This document shows, in pieces, positions 42,445 to 52,600 of a stretch of DNA of 64,000 bases. The stretch is taken from assembly GCF_009847015.1 (NCBI RefSeq), contig NZ_WVEM01000003.1:366848-430847 (forward strand), given 5' to 3'. Position 1 is the stretch's first letter. The number at the start of each line of letters is the position of its first letter. Origin of the DNA: Sunxiuqinia indica (GTDB lineage Bacteria > Bacteroidota > Bacteroidia > Bacteroidales > Prolixibacteraceae). The position numbers were made by a program, and so were the translations under genes. The notes under the pieces were generated by a model that saw only the letters and a program-made list of their open reading frames with translations, was not told the DNA's origin and ran no database searches.

Positions 42445-43320
42445 TTACAATACGTTCAACATCTGCTCTTTGATTCGTTCCAGTGAATCTTTCATTTGAA
42501 CTACGATTCGCTGAATATTGCTTTCGTTGGCTTTACTTCCTAATGTATTGATTTCGCGGCCAATTTCTTGTGCGATAAACCCCAATTTCTTTCCAACAAC
42601 TTCGCTGCTTTCCATGGTTTCCAGGAAATACTCACAATGGTTGGCTAACCGGACTTTTTCTTCATTAATGTCCAGTTTTTCCATGTAGTAAATTAGCTCT
42701 TGCTCAAAGCGGTTTTTATCTACATTGCCGTTGAGAGCGATTTCATTCAAACCATCGGTAATTCGGGTTTTAATATTCTCCAACCGTTGTTTCTCGAACG
42801 GCTCAACTTGTTTTAGTAAATCCAAAATTTCGTTGACATTGGAACGGATATCTTTTTCGAGGGCAATGCCTTCCTGACAGCGGAACTGATCAACAGCTTC
42901 GATTACTTTTAGCAGATTAGCATGAATGGTTTCCCATTCTTTTTCGTCCAGTTCTTCGTATACGGTTTTTACAGCATCGGGTAATCGTAAAATAGATTGC
43001 ATGACCTCAGGAGTAACCGGTAATCCAATTTTTTCCTGAATTGAACTCAGTTGTTCAAAATAGGCAGTAACGATATTTTCATTAATTACTGAATTGCTTT
43101 CAGTTCCGAGGTTTTCAAGATAAAGGGAAAAATCCATTTTGCCTCGCACCAGCTTCTCGTTCATTTCCTTGCGGATTAGAATGTCTTTTTCGCGATAAAG
43201 TGCGGGAATTCGGGAGTTAATATCGAGTTGTTTGCTGTTCAGCGTTTTTAACTCAATAGTGATTTTTTTATTTCCGGTTTCAAATTCGGCCTTTCCGTAG
43301 CCGGTCATCGATTTGATCAT
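42445..43320 (-). CDS. yicC: YicC/YloC family endoribonuclease
   Basis: A 291-residue protein opening MIKSMTGYGKAEF and ending QMKDSLERIKEQMLNVL, both hallmarks of the YicC family, whose E. coli member was shown to be an endoribonuclease that helps degrade small RNAs. Central DINEEKVRLANHCEYFLETMESSEVVGKKLGFIAQEIGREINTLGSKAN is the conserved C-terminal DUF1732. Start at ATG 43320 fits the -7 box at 43342-43349. Confidence 0.93.
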   Translation of the reverse strand: MIKSMTGYGKAEFETGNKKITIELKTLNSKQLDINSRIPALYREKDILIRKEMNEKLVRGKMDFSLYLENLGTESNSVINENIVTAYFEQLSSIQEKIGLPVTPEVMQSILRLPDAVKTVYEELDEKEWETIHANLLKVIEAVDQFRCQEGIALEKDIRSNVNEILDLLKQVEPFEKQRLENIKTRITDGLNEIALNGNVDKNRFEQELIYYMEKLDINEEKVRLANHCEYFLETMESSEVVGKKLGFIAQEIGREINTLGSKANESNIQRIVVQMKDSLERIKEQMLNVL

Positions 43321-43341
43321 GCAGTATTTTTTAGTTGGCTG

Positions 43342-43349
43342 CAAAGTTA
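43342..43349 (-). promoter_or_regulatory. -7 box of the yicC-gmk-nadD operon
   Basis: TAACTTTG on the minus strand, giving a transcript start about 16 nt before ATG 43320. No clear -33 TTG. Confidence 0.55.
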
Positions 43350-43424
43350 CTATTTTAAAAGGAGTTCATTGATATTTGCCGGGAAGTTTTTAAACCACAC
43401 AAGACCAGGGCTGCGCTTGTCAGT

Positions 43425-44381
43425 TCAATTCTTGTCGAACAGCGAATCCAGTTTTCTGGAAAAAATAGATTGAGCCTCCTGATCGGGAACCAATATTTGT
43501 AATGCATGAGGAATTATTTCCACGCTTATTTCTTCTATTCGTCCAATTAGCTCCCCATCAATTTGAAGTTCCTTTTTTTTGTAATTTCGGATGGATGCCT
43601 TTTTGCAACTGTAACTATCGACATAATCCAACTCATGGATTGTTCGAGAAAAGAAGGGGATGATCATATGGAATAGATGCCAGGCTGAGTAGGGTCTGAT
43701 CAGTATAATTTCAAATTTACCGTCATCGATAATTCCTTTTGGATTGATTACTGCTCCTGTTCCATATTTTGAGGCATTGGCAAGGACAATCATATGCGCT
43801 TTCCGAATAATTTTTTCACCATCAATATGCATTAGGTATTTGTTTGGTTTTGAAGTGAAAAGCTCTTTGAAAAAATGCTTTGCATAGCCGATAAAACCTC
43901 TCGTGTCATCGTTTTCAAAACGCTTGATGATTTGGGCATTCAGTCCAATGTCACTCAGGTGAAATGAGATGTGTTGGTCGTTGATCCTCAGCGCATCGAT
44001 TGATTTTTTCTTGGTACTTGTAACTACCTTTAAAGCTTGATCAATATTTTTGGGTATTCCTAATTCAGTGGCCATGCCATTTGCCGAACCTAGTGGTAAT
44101 ATAGCGATTGGAATATCTTTATTGAGCATGACTTCCCCAACAAGCCTGAAAGTCCCGTCTCCACCTACCGAAACTACCCGATCAGGTGAGTATTTAGCAA
44201 GTACAGTTGTAATTTTTTCGACATCATTTTCACCAGTTGTGTAAAAGATCTCGTATTCTGAATGCTTATCCTCAAAAACCGCCTGAATCTTTTCTTTGAG
44301 GTAATTTTTATCAATATCGCCGGATATTGGGTTGATAGCGAATAGAATTTTCTGGTTCTGGCTTGTTTCCATGTTTGGCAT
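43425..44381 (-). CDS. diacylglycerol kinase-family lipid kinase (YegS/DgkB type)
   Basis: A 318-residue kinase with the DAGK catalytic signature SVGGDGTFRLVGEVM (GGDGT near residue 77), LPLGSANGMATELGIP, and the C-terminal beta-sandwich ending in LQIDGELIGRIEEISVEI. It phosphorylates diacylglycerol or a related lipid at the membrane. The gene is divergent from, and 57 nt away from, an App1-type phosphatase that would do the opposite reaction. A second ATG three codons in (44372) is also possible. Confidence 0.9.
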   Translation of the reverse strand: MPNMETSQNQKILFAINPISGDIDKNYLKEKIQAVFEDKHSEYEIFYTTGENDVEKITTVLAKYSPDRVVSVGGDGTFRLVGEVMLNKDIPIAILPLGSANGMATELGIPKNIDQALKVVTSTKKKSIDALRINDQHISFHLSDIGLNAQIIKRFENDDTRGFIGYAKHFFKELFTSKPNKYLMHIDGEKIIRKAHMIVLANASKYGTGAVINPKGIIDDGKFEIILIRPYSAWHLFHMIIPFFSRTIHELDYVDSYSCKKASIRNYKKKELQIDGELIGRIEEISVEIIPHALQILVPDQEAQSIFSRKLDSLFDKN

Positions 44382-44438
44382 ATCTTATGCATATTTTAAT
44401 AGCGAAAGCTATAAAACTTATGCCAAAAATATGACTTT

Positions 44439-45611
44439 ATGGTAAAAGGAGTAAAACCGTTCATCTATTTTAAGCGAAAGACTAAGAGTATCTCCAAGCG
44501 AATAAAGCTATATTTAAAGCACCGGTTGGGATGGTTAGGTGTTCCTGTAATTGTTACCTACCGGGGTTTTGGAAACAGTAGTCAGTTATTTGTGAATGGT
44601 TATGTTACCGAAGACAAGGGACTGGCTAAACCTCTCGAAACCAATTCGGTTTGGATGAATATGCTTAGCATGATTAAACGATATTCCAGCGATGAGATTC
44701 CCGGAGTGGATGTCAAAATAGAAATTGATGAAAAATTTCATCAGGTGACTACCGAAGACAATGGTCTTTTTAAAACCTCTTTTACGAATAGTTCGCATGC
44801 AATACGCTCGAATTCAGAGTGGTTGCCGTATGTGGCAACACTGCATTCGGATATCACAGGAGAAGATCAAGAGGTGAGTGCAAAAGGCGAATTATTTATT
44901 CCCGGGAACGATTTAGATTTCGGAGTCATTTCAGATATTGACGACACCATTTTGGTTAGTCATGCGACACAAACACTGCGTAAGCTTAGACTAATGCTAT
45001 GGCGAAATGCCAGGACACGAAAACCCTTCCCGGGGGTAGCCGCATTTTATCGGGCTTTGCATTCGGGGGATAATGGAAAAAAAGCCAATCCTTTTTTCTA
45101 TGTGTCCAGTAGCGAGTGGAATTTGTACGATTTGCTGGAAGACTTCTGTCGTTTTAATAATTTTCCGAAAGGGGTCTTTCTGTTAAGAGAGTTGAAAATG
45201 AATATTTTGAAATTTTGGAAATCGGGAGGTGGAAATCACGAGCATAAATATGAAAAAATAAAAATGCTTTTCGAAACCTATCCAACTATGTCTTTCATTC
45301 TGATTGGCGATAATGGTCAGCACGATCCGGAAATCTATAACCGAATAACATCAGAATTCCCTAATCGGGTAAAGGCCATTTATATCCGGACAATTAAGAA
45401 AAAAAGAATCAACGAACGGTTAAACGAAATTATTGACGGATTGAGGAAATTAAATGTTCCTATGATTTTGGCTAATGATACAGTAGATGCAGCCAGGCAC
45501 GCGGCTCAATGTCGTTATATTTCATCAGCTGATATCGATCAAATTATTCTTGATAGCAAAGAGGACTTGGCAAAGTCAGGGGCACCTTTAATGAAGAAAG
45601 GATCATCCTAG
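44439..45611 (+). CDS. App1-family phosphatidate phosphatase-like protein (DUF2183)
   Basis: A 390-residue protein with an N-terminal beta domain (about 30-160) and a HAD-like phosphatase domain carrying the DxDDT motif ISDIDDTILVSHA (near residue 169), then YVSSSEWNLYDLLEDF and ILIGDNGQHDPEIY. These match DUF2183, the catalytic domain of yeast App1, a Mg-dependent phosphatidate phosphatase. The C-terminal tail is Lys/Ser rich. Substrate here is inferred; its divergence from the lipid kinase gene supports a lipid role. Confidence 0.86.
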   Translation: MVKGVKPFIYFKRKTKSISKRIKLYLKHRLGWLGVPVIVTYRGFGNSSQLFVNGYVTEDKGLAKPLETNSVWMNMLSMIKRYSSDEIPGVDVKIEIDEKFHQVTTEDNGLFKTSFTNSSHAIRSNSEWLPYVATLHSDITGEDQEVSAKGELFIPGNDLDFGVISDIDDTILVSHATQTLRKLRLMLWRNARTRKPFPGVAAFYRALHSGDNGKKANPFFYVSSSEWNLYDLLEDFCRFNNFPKGVFLLRELKMNILKFWKSGGGNHEHKYEKIKMLFETYPTMSFILIGDNGQHDPEIYNRITSEFPNRVKAIYIRTIKKKRINERLNEIIDGLRKLNVPMILANDTVDAARHAAQCRYISSADIDQIILDSKEDLAKSGAPLMKKGSS

Positions 45612-45650
45612 TCCGGATCATCCTTCCCCATATCTTTTTACGTTTACAAG

Positions 45651-46004
45651 CTAATCATCGTCATCATCATCACCATCCGAACTATCTTCAATGTTCTCGG
45701 CAATGTAATCCAACTCGGCATATTTGTCCTCAAAATCGATGCGCGACTCATCTTTTAGTGAACCGTCATCATCATAGTCATCATCATCGCTAATGATGTC
45801 TTCGGCCTGCTGAACCGTCATTCGTACCAAATAGTATTTTTCGTCCGTTTCAAATGGGAGTGCACTAACGAGCATTCCATCCTTATTGGTAAAGGTGATT
45901 AAGTGCTGGCTGAACCCCTCAGGATGCACCAACTTTATTTGCTCTTGGATCCGATTCTCTAACTTTTCAAAATCTTTGATAACTCTTGGTTTGTTGACAG
46001 CCAT
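45651..46004 (-). CDS. acidic small protein of unknown function
   Basis: A 117-residue cytosolic-looking protein with an ordered N-terminal half (KPRVIKDFEKLENRIQEQIKL to YLVRMTVQQAEDI) and an extremely acidic C-terminal half (DDDDYDDDG, ending DGDDDDDD). Such tails are seen on RNA- or ribosome-associated and nucleic-acid-mimicking proteins. ATG preceded by AGGAGGATAAAACC, an unusually full ribosome site for this phylum. I do not recognise a named family, though the pattern is common in Bacteroidota. Confidence 0.75.
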   Translation of the reverse strand: MAVNKPRVIKDFEKLENRIQEQIKLVHPEGFSQHLITFTNKDGMLVSALPFETDEKYYLVRMTVQQAEDIISDDDDYDDDGSLKDESRIDFEDKYAELDYIAENIEDSSDGDDDDDD

Positions 46005-46193
46005 GGTTTTATCCTCCTTATGTTTTGTTCCTTAAACAGGCGATTACTATCCGATTTTTTTACATCTAATACTGCCGAAAAATACAAAATTGAATGAATA
46101 AAAAAATAGGTTGGATAGCATTCCTGAGACTTTTTTTAGACTTCATGCTAGAAATTTGAAATGATTTATGTGTTGGTGGACTGTAATCGATTG

Positions 46194-46805
46194 TTATTTA
46201 GACTGTCCCGGGCTTTTGATTTGAGAAGCTTTTAATCGAGGCATGTTCTCCAAATCATAAAAAACATTGATCACTCCAATTTCTTCAAAAGTAAAAAGCA
46301 TTTCTTCTGTTATTCGGACTGCTTTGATTTTTGCTTCGGCAAGCAATTTTTCGCGCTGTGTTCCTTGTAAAAGAGGCTGGTCTGGAGTAAACCAACTTTG
46401 CCCATTAAAAAACACCAGGTTGCCAATAAAGCAATCCGTAACTAAACCATTTTTGATAATGATGATTTCGTCGGCATCTTTCCGCTGATCAAATAGCAGC
46501 TGTAATCTTGTACGGTCAGCATATTTATAGGTATAGTTGATCAAGTCATCCCGAACAGCTTGCATGGAGTTGATTTGTCTGTTTTGGTGCGGAATAAATT
46601 CGATCTGATTAATCTGTTCCCCATATAACACACGGCATCGGAAAATGCCTGTTTGGTTTGCTTCCGGAATCTTAATAATTTCAGCTAAATCTTGTTCTGG
46701 CAGATTGAATAACTCCCGGCGGGCTTTGTTAAAGCGCCGGTTATGGAACGGCAGATTGGCGAATCGACCGTTTTCAAGTTTTATGGTCTCAAGCAAAAGG
46801 CACAT
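46194..46805 (-). CDS. pabC: aminotransferase class IV, likely aminodeoxychorismate lyase
   Basis: A 203-residue fold-type IV PLP enzyme: ETIKLENGRFANLPFHNRRFN at the N terminus, the Schiff-base lysine in TYKYADRTRLQ, GNLVFFNGQSWFTPDQPLLQGTQREKLL with the conserved E/TxxxxN and GTxR motifs. It would convert aminodeoxychorismate to p-aminobenzoate for folate. It overlaps the end of pabB by 17 bases, which supports the role. Short for the family but complete. Confidence 0.87.
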   Translation of the reverse strand: MCLLLETIKLENGRFANLPFHNRRFNKARRELFNLPEQDLAEIIKIPEANQTGIFRCRVLYGEQINQIEFIPHQNRQINSMQAVRDDLINYTYKYADRTRLQLLFDQRKDADEIIIIKNGLVTDCFIGNLVFFNGQSWFTPDQPLLQGTQREKLLAEAKIKAVRITEEMLFTFEEIGVINVFYDLENMPRLKASQIKSPGQSK

Positions 46806-47730
46806 ATACTTTTTTGACTAGTTCTTCGTATTCCTGCTCGCAGTTACTTTGAAAAGTAATTCCGCCGCCACTCTTAAATGTTAGTTTATTATTTTCTTGT
46901 TCAAGATACCGAATTAAGACACAGCTGTCGAGATTTGAGCCATCAAAAACGCCAAATATACCAGTATAATAGCCACGGTCATATTTCTCCGCTTCTTTAA
47001 TAATTTCAACTGTTTTTTTCTTTGGCGCTCCACTCACCGATCCGGCAGGCAGCAAACTACCGATGATGCTTCCGATATTTTCATAATAGTTATCAGGTAG
47101 TTCCCCGGTAATTTGAGAACTCATTTGCAGCAGCTCGTTGCGATTGGACTTAATGTGATCCAGATAACGATATTTCTTCACCTGAACATGGTCGGCAACC
47201 ATGCTTAAATCATTCCGGATCAAGTCAACAATTGTATTGTGTTCAGCCAATTCCTTCGTATTGTTTTTAAGGATAAAAGCCGCATTCTCTAGCGTTGCAT
47301 CAATGGTTCCTTTCATTGGAAAGGATGAAATTTTACCTTCTTCGATGCGGATAAAGATTTCAGGAGAAAAGCATACAAACTGATCTTTCAGCATCACTTT
47401 GTATGGCGAATGACTGATGCTGAAAATTTCATCTAAGCTATGGTTGGTTTCAATATCGCTTGGCATGGTCAGGTTGAGCAAGTAGCTATCGCCATTGTGT
47501 AAGTGCTTTTGAACAAGCTCAAACGCTTTTTTGTAGCGCCCATAATAAACAGGGTGCACCTTCCATTTCAAATCTTTTGGTTCCTGTGTCTTTGTTGTGA
47601 AGTTCGACCATTTGGGAGTTTGCCACAGAATATTCGTTCTACTTTCTTCCCAATTCCAAATCAATGGTTTTTGAAAATCAAAATCAATTAAGAAAACAAA
47701 GGGTGTTTTTGATTTTCCCAATTCATTCAT
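46789..47730 (-). CDS. pabB: aminodeoxychorismate synthase component I
   Basis: Chorismate-binding enzyme of folate synthesis. The 313-residue protein is the short PabB type, with the core PMKGTIDATLENA, DLIRNDLSMVADHVQV, GSLLPAGSVSGAPKKKTVEIIKEAEKYDRGYYTGIFG and FKSGGGITFQSNCEQEYEELVKK. The frame reaches an ATG at 47763, but the promoter at 47772-47800 would put that codon at the transcript's first bases, so ATG 47730 (MNELGKSKTPF) is preferred. Glutamine amidotransferase PabA is not nearby. Confidence 0.9.
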   Translation of the reverse strand: MNELGKSKTPFVFLIDFDFQKPLIWNWEESRTNILWQTPKWSNFTTKTQEPKDLKWKVHPVYYGRYKKAFELVQKHLHNGDSYLLNLTMPSDIETNHSLDEIFSISHSPYKVMLKDQFVCFSPEIFIRIEEGKISSFPMKGTIDATLENAAFILKNNTKELAEHNTIVDLIRNDLSMVADHVQVKKYRYLDHIKSNRNELLQMSSQITGELPDNYYENIGSIIGSLLPAGSVSGAPKKKTVEIIKEAEKYDRGYYTGIFGVFDGSNLDSCVLIRYLEQENNKLTFKSGGGITFQSNCEQEYEELVKKVYVPFA

Positions 47731-47771
47731 TTTGAAAATAGTATGTTTTTTAGCTTCCTGCATGAAGGATG

Positions 47772-47800
47772 CAAAGATAGAAAAATGATGTGCATTCCAA
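47772..47800 (-). promoter_or_regulatory. Promoter of pabB-pabC
   Basis: On the minus strand TTG (47798-47800), 18 nt, TATCTTTG (47772-47779). Confidence 0.65.
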
Positions 47801-47866
47801 GCTGGCCGGCTTTTGCTTCAGCGTGAAAAAACTACGATTTTGCATGCTCATGTTGCGCTGCTTTTG

Positions 47867-47874
47867 TAGATTTG
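47867..47874 (+). promoter_or_regulatory. -7 box of the yggS promoter
   Basis: TAGATTTG, 18 nt before ATG 47893; the upstream TTG codon at 47872 of the longer frame lies within it. Confidence 0.5.
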
Positions 47875-47892
47875 TGGTTCAATTTTATTGTT

Positions 47893-48564
47893 ATGGGAAT
47901 TGTTGATAATTATAAACATATCCATGCTGGTCTGAAAGAAGGAGTGAAACTGGTTGCTGTTTCAAAAACTAAGCCCAATGAGGATATTCTTGAGGCCTAT
48001 GAAGCTGGTTGCCGGATTTTTGGAGAGAACAAAGTTCAGGAGTTAACAAGCAAGTATGAAGAACTTCCGAAGGATATTGAATGGCATTTTATCGGTCACC
48101 TTCAATCGAATAAAGTCAAGTACATTGCTCCGTTTATTGGTTTGATTCACGGCATCGATAGTTTAAAATTGTTGAAGGTGCTTAACAAGGAAGGACGTAA
48201 AAATGATCGCATAATTTCTTGTCTGTTGCAGTTTCATATTGCAGAAGAACAAAGCAAGTTTGGGTTAGACTACCAGGAAGCAGTCGATATTTTAACTAGT
48301 CCGGCGTTTGCAGATTTGCAATTTGTAGAAATTCGCGGAGTGATGGGCATGGCAACCTACACCGATGATTCGAACCAGGTTAGGAAAGAATTTCAAACCT
48401 TAAAGGGCATTTTTAGCAGATTGAAAGAAGCGTATTTTCAAAACCAAAGCTCGTTTGCCGAGATATCAATGGGAATGTCGGGCGACTATCAATTGGCTAT
48501 AGAAGAGGGCAGTACAATGGTTCGCGTTGGTAGCAAAATTTTTGGTGAACGTCAATACCATTAA
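47893..48564 (+). CDS. yggS: YggS family PLP-binding homeostasis protein
   Basis: A 223-residue single-barrel PLP protein. The PLP lysine is in LVAVSKTKPNEDI, followed by GENKVQEL, WHFIGHLQSNKVKYI, FGLDYQEAVDIL, RGVMGMATYTDD and the phosphate-binding SMGMSGDYQLAIEEGSTMVRVGSKIFG. The family maintains vitamin B6 and amino-acid balance without a known catalytic reaction. ATG 47893 fits the -7 box. 55 nt before a DHOD-like gene. Confidence 0.95.
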   Translation: MGIVDNYKHIHAGLKEGVKLVAVSKTKPNEDILEAYEAGCRIFGENKVQELTSKYEELPKDIEWHFIGHLQSNKVKYIAPFIGLIHGIDSLKLLKVLNKEGRKNDRIISCLLQFHIAEEQSKFGLDYQEAVDILTSPAFADLQFVEIRGVMGMATYTDDSNQVRKEFQTLKGIFSRLKEAYFQNQSSFAEISMGMSGDYQLAIEEGSTMVRVGSKIFGERQYH

Positions 48565-48619
48565 ATAACATATCTTTGGCACTATTTTTTTAATATATTC
48601 GGAACAAAAAAACAACAGA

Positions 48620-49606
48620 ATGGCAAATTTGGAAACCACATACATGGGGCTGAAGTTGAAAAACCCCATAATCGTAGCCAGTTCAGGCTTAACAAACTCA
48701 GTTGAAAAGATTAAAGAATTGGAGAAAGCAGGTGCCGGAGCGGTCATCTTAAAATCGCTTTTCGAAGAGCAAATTAGTGGCGAAGTAACGCATCTGATCA
48801 AAAAGGACCCGCAAAATTCCTATCCGGAGGCTGAAGACTATATTCGTGGTTACACCCGTGATAATTCAGTATCAGCACATTTGAATTTGGTGAAAGATGC
48901 TAAAAAAGAGGTTGGTATTCCGATTATTGCCAGCATTAATTGTGTGTCGGCAAAGGAGTGGATGAGCTTTGCGAAGGACTTTGAGCAGGCTGGTGCCGAT
49001 GCGTTGGAACTGAACTTATTTGTGGTTCCGACTAGTCGCTTGCAGGATGGATCTGAAGTAGAGCAGCTATATATTGATGTGTTGAGCAAGGTAAAAAAGG
49101 AAGTCAGCATTCCGGTTTCAGTGAAAATTGGTTTCTACTTTTCAAATTTGGTTTCTATGACCGAAAAGCTGATGGCCAACGGAGCCGCGGCTGTAACCAT
49201 GTTCAATCGTTTTTACGAACCAGATATCAACCTCGATAAACTTGAACTTTCTTCATCAGAAGTATTCAGTTCACCGGCAGATATTCGTCGCTCATTGCGT
49301 TGGGTCGGATTAGTTAGTGCTGCATTGCCGAAGCTGGAGATTGCAGCTTCAACAGGAATTCACGATGGCGCAGCTGTTGCCAAACAATTGCTGGCTGGTG
49401 CTCAGGTAACTCAAATTTGTTCGGTCGTTTATATCGAAGGAGCACAGGTTATTAATGGAATTTTAACCGATTTGGAATCCTTTATGGATAAGTGGAATTT
49501 TGAAACCATCGATGCTTTCAGAGGTCGATTATCTTATGCAAAAATTGAGGATCCACTGATGTACGAACGGTCACAATTCATGAAATATTTTTCGAGCAGG
49601 AGTTAG
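48620..49606 (+). CDS. dihydroorotate dehydrogenase-like FMN protein
   Basis: A 328-residue TIM-barrel flavoprotein with DLETTYMGLKLKNPIIVASSGLT-like opening, IPIIASINCVSAKEW, GADALELNLFVVP, VSVKIGFYFSNL and ASTGIHDGAAVAKQLLAGAQVTQICS. It resembles class 1 DHODs, but the active-site loop lacks a clear catalytic Cys in the usual spot (ELNLFVVPTS instead of N-S/C-P-N), so it is likely one of the DHOD-like proteins of unknown substrate. A TATCTTTG box lies at 48571-48578. Followed by the T9SS cargo gene after 14 nt. Confidence 0.87.
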   Translation: MANLETTYMGLKLKNPIIVASSGLTNSVEKIKELEKAGAGAVILKSLFEEQISGEVTHLIKKDPQNSYPEAEDYIRGYTRDNSVSAHLNLVKDAKKEVGIPIIASINCVSAKEWMSFAKDFEQAGADALELNLFVVPTSRLQDGSEVEQLYIDVLSKVKKEVSIPVSVKIGFYFSNLVSMTEKLMANGAAAVTMFNRFYEPDINLDKLELSSSEVFSSPADIRRSLRWVGLVSAALPKLEIAASTGIHDGAAVAKQLLAGAQVTQICSVVYIEGAQVINGILTDLESFMDKWNFETIDAFRGRLSYAKIEDPLMYERSQFMKYFSSRS

Positions 49607-49620
49607 CCGGATACCTGCTC

Positions 49621-52600
49621 ATGAAAACGACGATACTAACCTTTACCTTTCTTTTCTTCCTATCAGTTGCCTGTGCGCAGACTGACGTGTTACAGATCCA
49701 GTCCGTAAATCCTGATGCGATTGATTATTGTACGGGAGTTGTCAAGCTAGGTAAACGTGTTGGTATTCAGGGGCCTGAAATCGAAGGAGGTCTGAAAATC
49801 TCAATTTCAAATTATCAGGTAGGAGAGGATCAGTTAAGCTTTCAGGAGACATCAAAAATTAAAGCGCGTTGGGATGATGCAACAGGTACCTTGATTCTTT
49901 CAGGAAGTGCAGCAGCGTCAGAATACCAGGATGCGGTTCAAAATATTGAATACACGAACTTGGCTTCTTCGCCTACGAATGGAATTCGCAGGATTTCGAT
50001 TACCTTAAAAGATGTTGATTATTTGCCTGAAACAGAGCATTTTTATAAGTATGTAAGTAGCCGGGGAATTAGTTGGACTGAGGCAAAAAAGGAAGCCGAA
50101 GAGAGGAATTACTTCGGACTTCAAGGTTATCTGGTTACCATTCTTTCCCGGGTCGAAAATGATTTTGTTTGGACTAAAGTAAATGGGGTAGGCTGGATTG
50201 GTGCAAGCGACGAGGAAAATGAAGGAGAATGGAAATGGGTGACTGGTCCCGATCCGGGAATCTTGTTTTGGCGCGGAACTTATAACGGCGGATCGCGAAT
50301 TGATGGTAGGTTTTCTTTTTGGAGTAATGGTGAGCCTAATAATTCATACGCCAATCTCAATGGAGGGCTTGGAGAGGATTATGCGCATATCAATCAGAAT
50401 CCCAGTCAGCCAAGTAAATCGTGGAACGATCTGAGAAATGAAGGGGACGGCTCTTCGTCTGAGTATTATTATCCTCAAGGTTATATCGTTGAATTTGGAG
50501 GTATGCCGAATGATCCGGAAGTGAGTTTATCAGCCGTATTAGATATCAATGTTTGGAATATAGATTTTGACGATCAACAAGACATTACAATTTGCCAGAA
50601 TCAGGAAATCCGGTTAAATCATGAGTTTGCCGGGAATTATGAATGGACTCCGACGACAGGATTGGATGATCCATACAAGTCAAATCCGTTGGCTGCTCCA
50701 ACGGACACAACAATTTATAAAGTGGTTTCGAGAAATGGGACTTGTGTTGATTCGGCTGTTTTTAAGGTGAATGTAAAACCTAGTCCTAAGCTGGACTTAG
50801 GAGGCGACCAAAATATCTGTAAAGGAAGTATAATTGAATTGGATGCCGGGAGTCATGATTTTTATAATTGGAATACCGGCGATGATCAGCGCTCCATCAC
50901 GGTTACAGAAACAGGAGCTTATAAAGTGCAAGTGGGAAATAGCTTCAGTTGTTTTACAGAGCAAGAAGTCGCAATTACGTTTCATCCCTATCCGGTAATT
51001 GATTTGGCTGACACCGATACCTTGTTTTGTGATCAAAAAACGGGCGAAGTCAAAATAGAAGTTGACCATGGCAATGTCGAATGGCAACCGATCTCGTCTG
51101 GCTTAAGTTTTGGTTCCTTGAATTCAGCCCAGTCAGTAGCCGAGGTAGCAAACTATGGCACATATAAAACAAAAGTAAGTGTCGAAAGCACCTACGGCTG
51201 TACCACAAATGATTCTTTAAACCTAAGCTTTTACAATATTCCAACAAGTGAATTTAGTATTGATGAGACCGAATGCTATGGCTACAACCTGGAGGTAATG
51301 TACGAGGGAGATGGCACTGGTGATGCAACTTATAACTGGTTTTTTCTCGACTCCGTTTATGCTTCGGGAGTTGGAATAACCGATTTAACAGTTGCTTTAG
51401 GTTTTGAAAGCCACGATAAACGAGATTTAGGTTTGCTGGTCAGCGAAGGAGGTTGCTTGAGTGATACAACCTGGCAGCACATTAACGTGATTCCAAACTT
51501 GAAGATTGTTGTTGCAGATGATGAAGACTGTGAGCCTTTCTTAGTGGACTTCTCAGCGGAAACGACCGAGCCGGTTTCTGAGTTTTACTGGGATTATGGT
51601 GATGGTGGCGTAGGTCGTGGACAGACTTCAACATATACGTATGCAGAAGATGACACTTACGATGTTGGCTTGCTCATCGTTTCAGATGAAGGGTGTGAGA
51701 ATTACGGTTTAATTGAGGAGTTGATTAAAGTCAGGCCAATCCCGTCTGTTGAAACAAATCTTGATCCTGATTCTTGTTTTGGTCATACGATTGAAGTTCG
51801 GTACATGGGATCTGCCAATCCACAAGACACCTATCATTGGGATTTATCTGACTTAGATTCGAATGAAATACTGGAAGATCCGGGAACAGGACAGGGGCCT
51901 TTTGAAATAAGTCTAAATAATAAGCCGGAATCCACCATCTCATTGCAAATTACAACCGAGTTTGGCTGCGAGAGTGACGAACGGGAATTTTCATTTAAAC
52001 GTAAACCCTGGATCCAGCTAGTGGCTAATCCGTTAGAAGGTTGCCCCCCCTTGGATGTTTCTTTTCAGGCACTGCCTTTGGATTCAGTTGATGCACTGAC
52101 CTATTCGTGGAACTTTGATCAGGGAAATGGATATCAACCAGCCGCTGATCAGCTGATGAATACGTTTAGTACGCCAGATCACGAGTTTGATATTTCAGCT
52201 ATCGCAAAATCTTCGGTGACCAACTGTGTAGATACGGCTTGGTTGGATACAGCAGTGCGGGTTTTTCCTAAACCAACCGCTTCCTTTCGGGCAGATACAA
52301 CTGAAGTTAGTATCGTGAGACCGAATTTTGAGTTTGAAAACCGTAGTGAAAATGCTCAGAATTATTATTGGGATTTTGGCGATAGCGTCGGGTATTCGAC
52401 CGATTTTGAACCGACTTACAGTTTTGATGAAATGGGATGGTTTGATGTGGAGCTGATTGCCGAAAATGAATTTTTGTGCACGGATACTGCCTATCAGGAA
52501 GTGCTGGTTGCTTTTGATCGGATATTTCCTCCCAATGCATTTAGTCCGAATAGCAGCAATGCTTTGAATCAACAGTTTTTATTAGCTCCCGAAGGTATTT

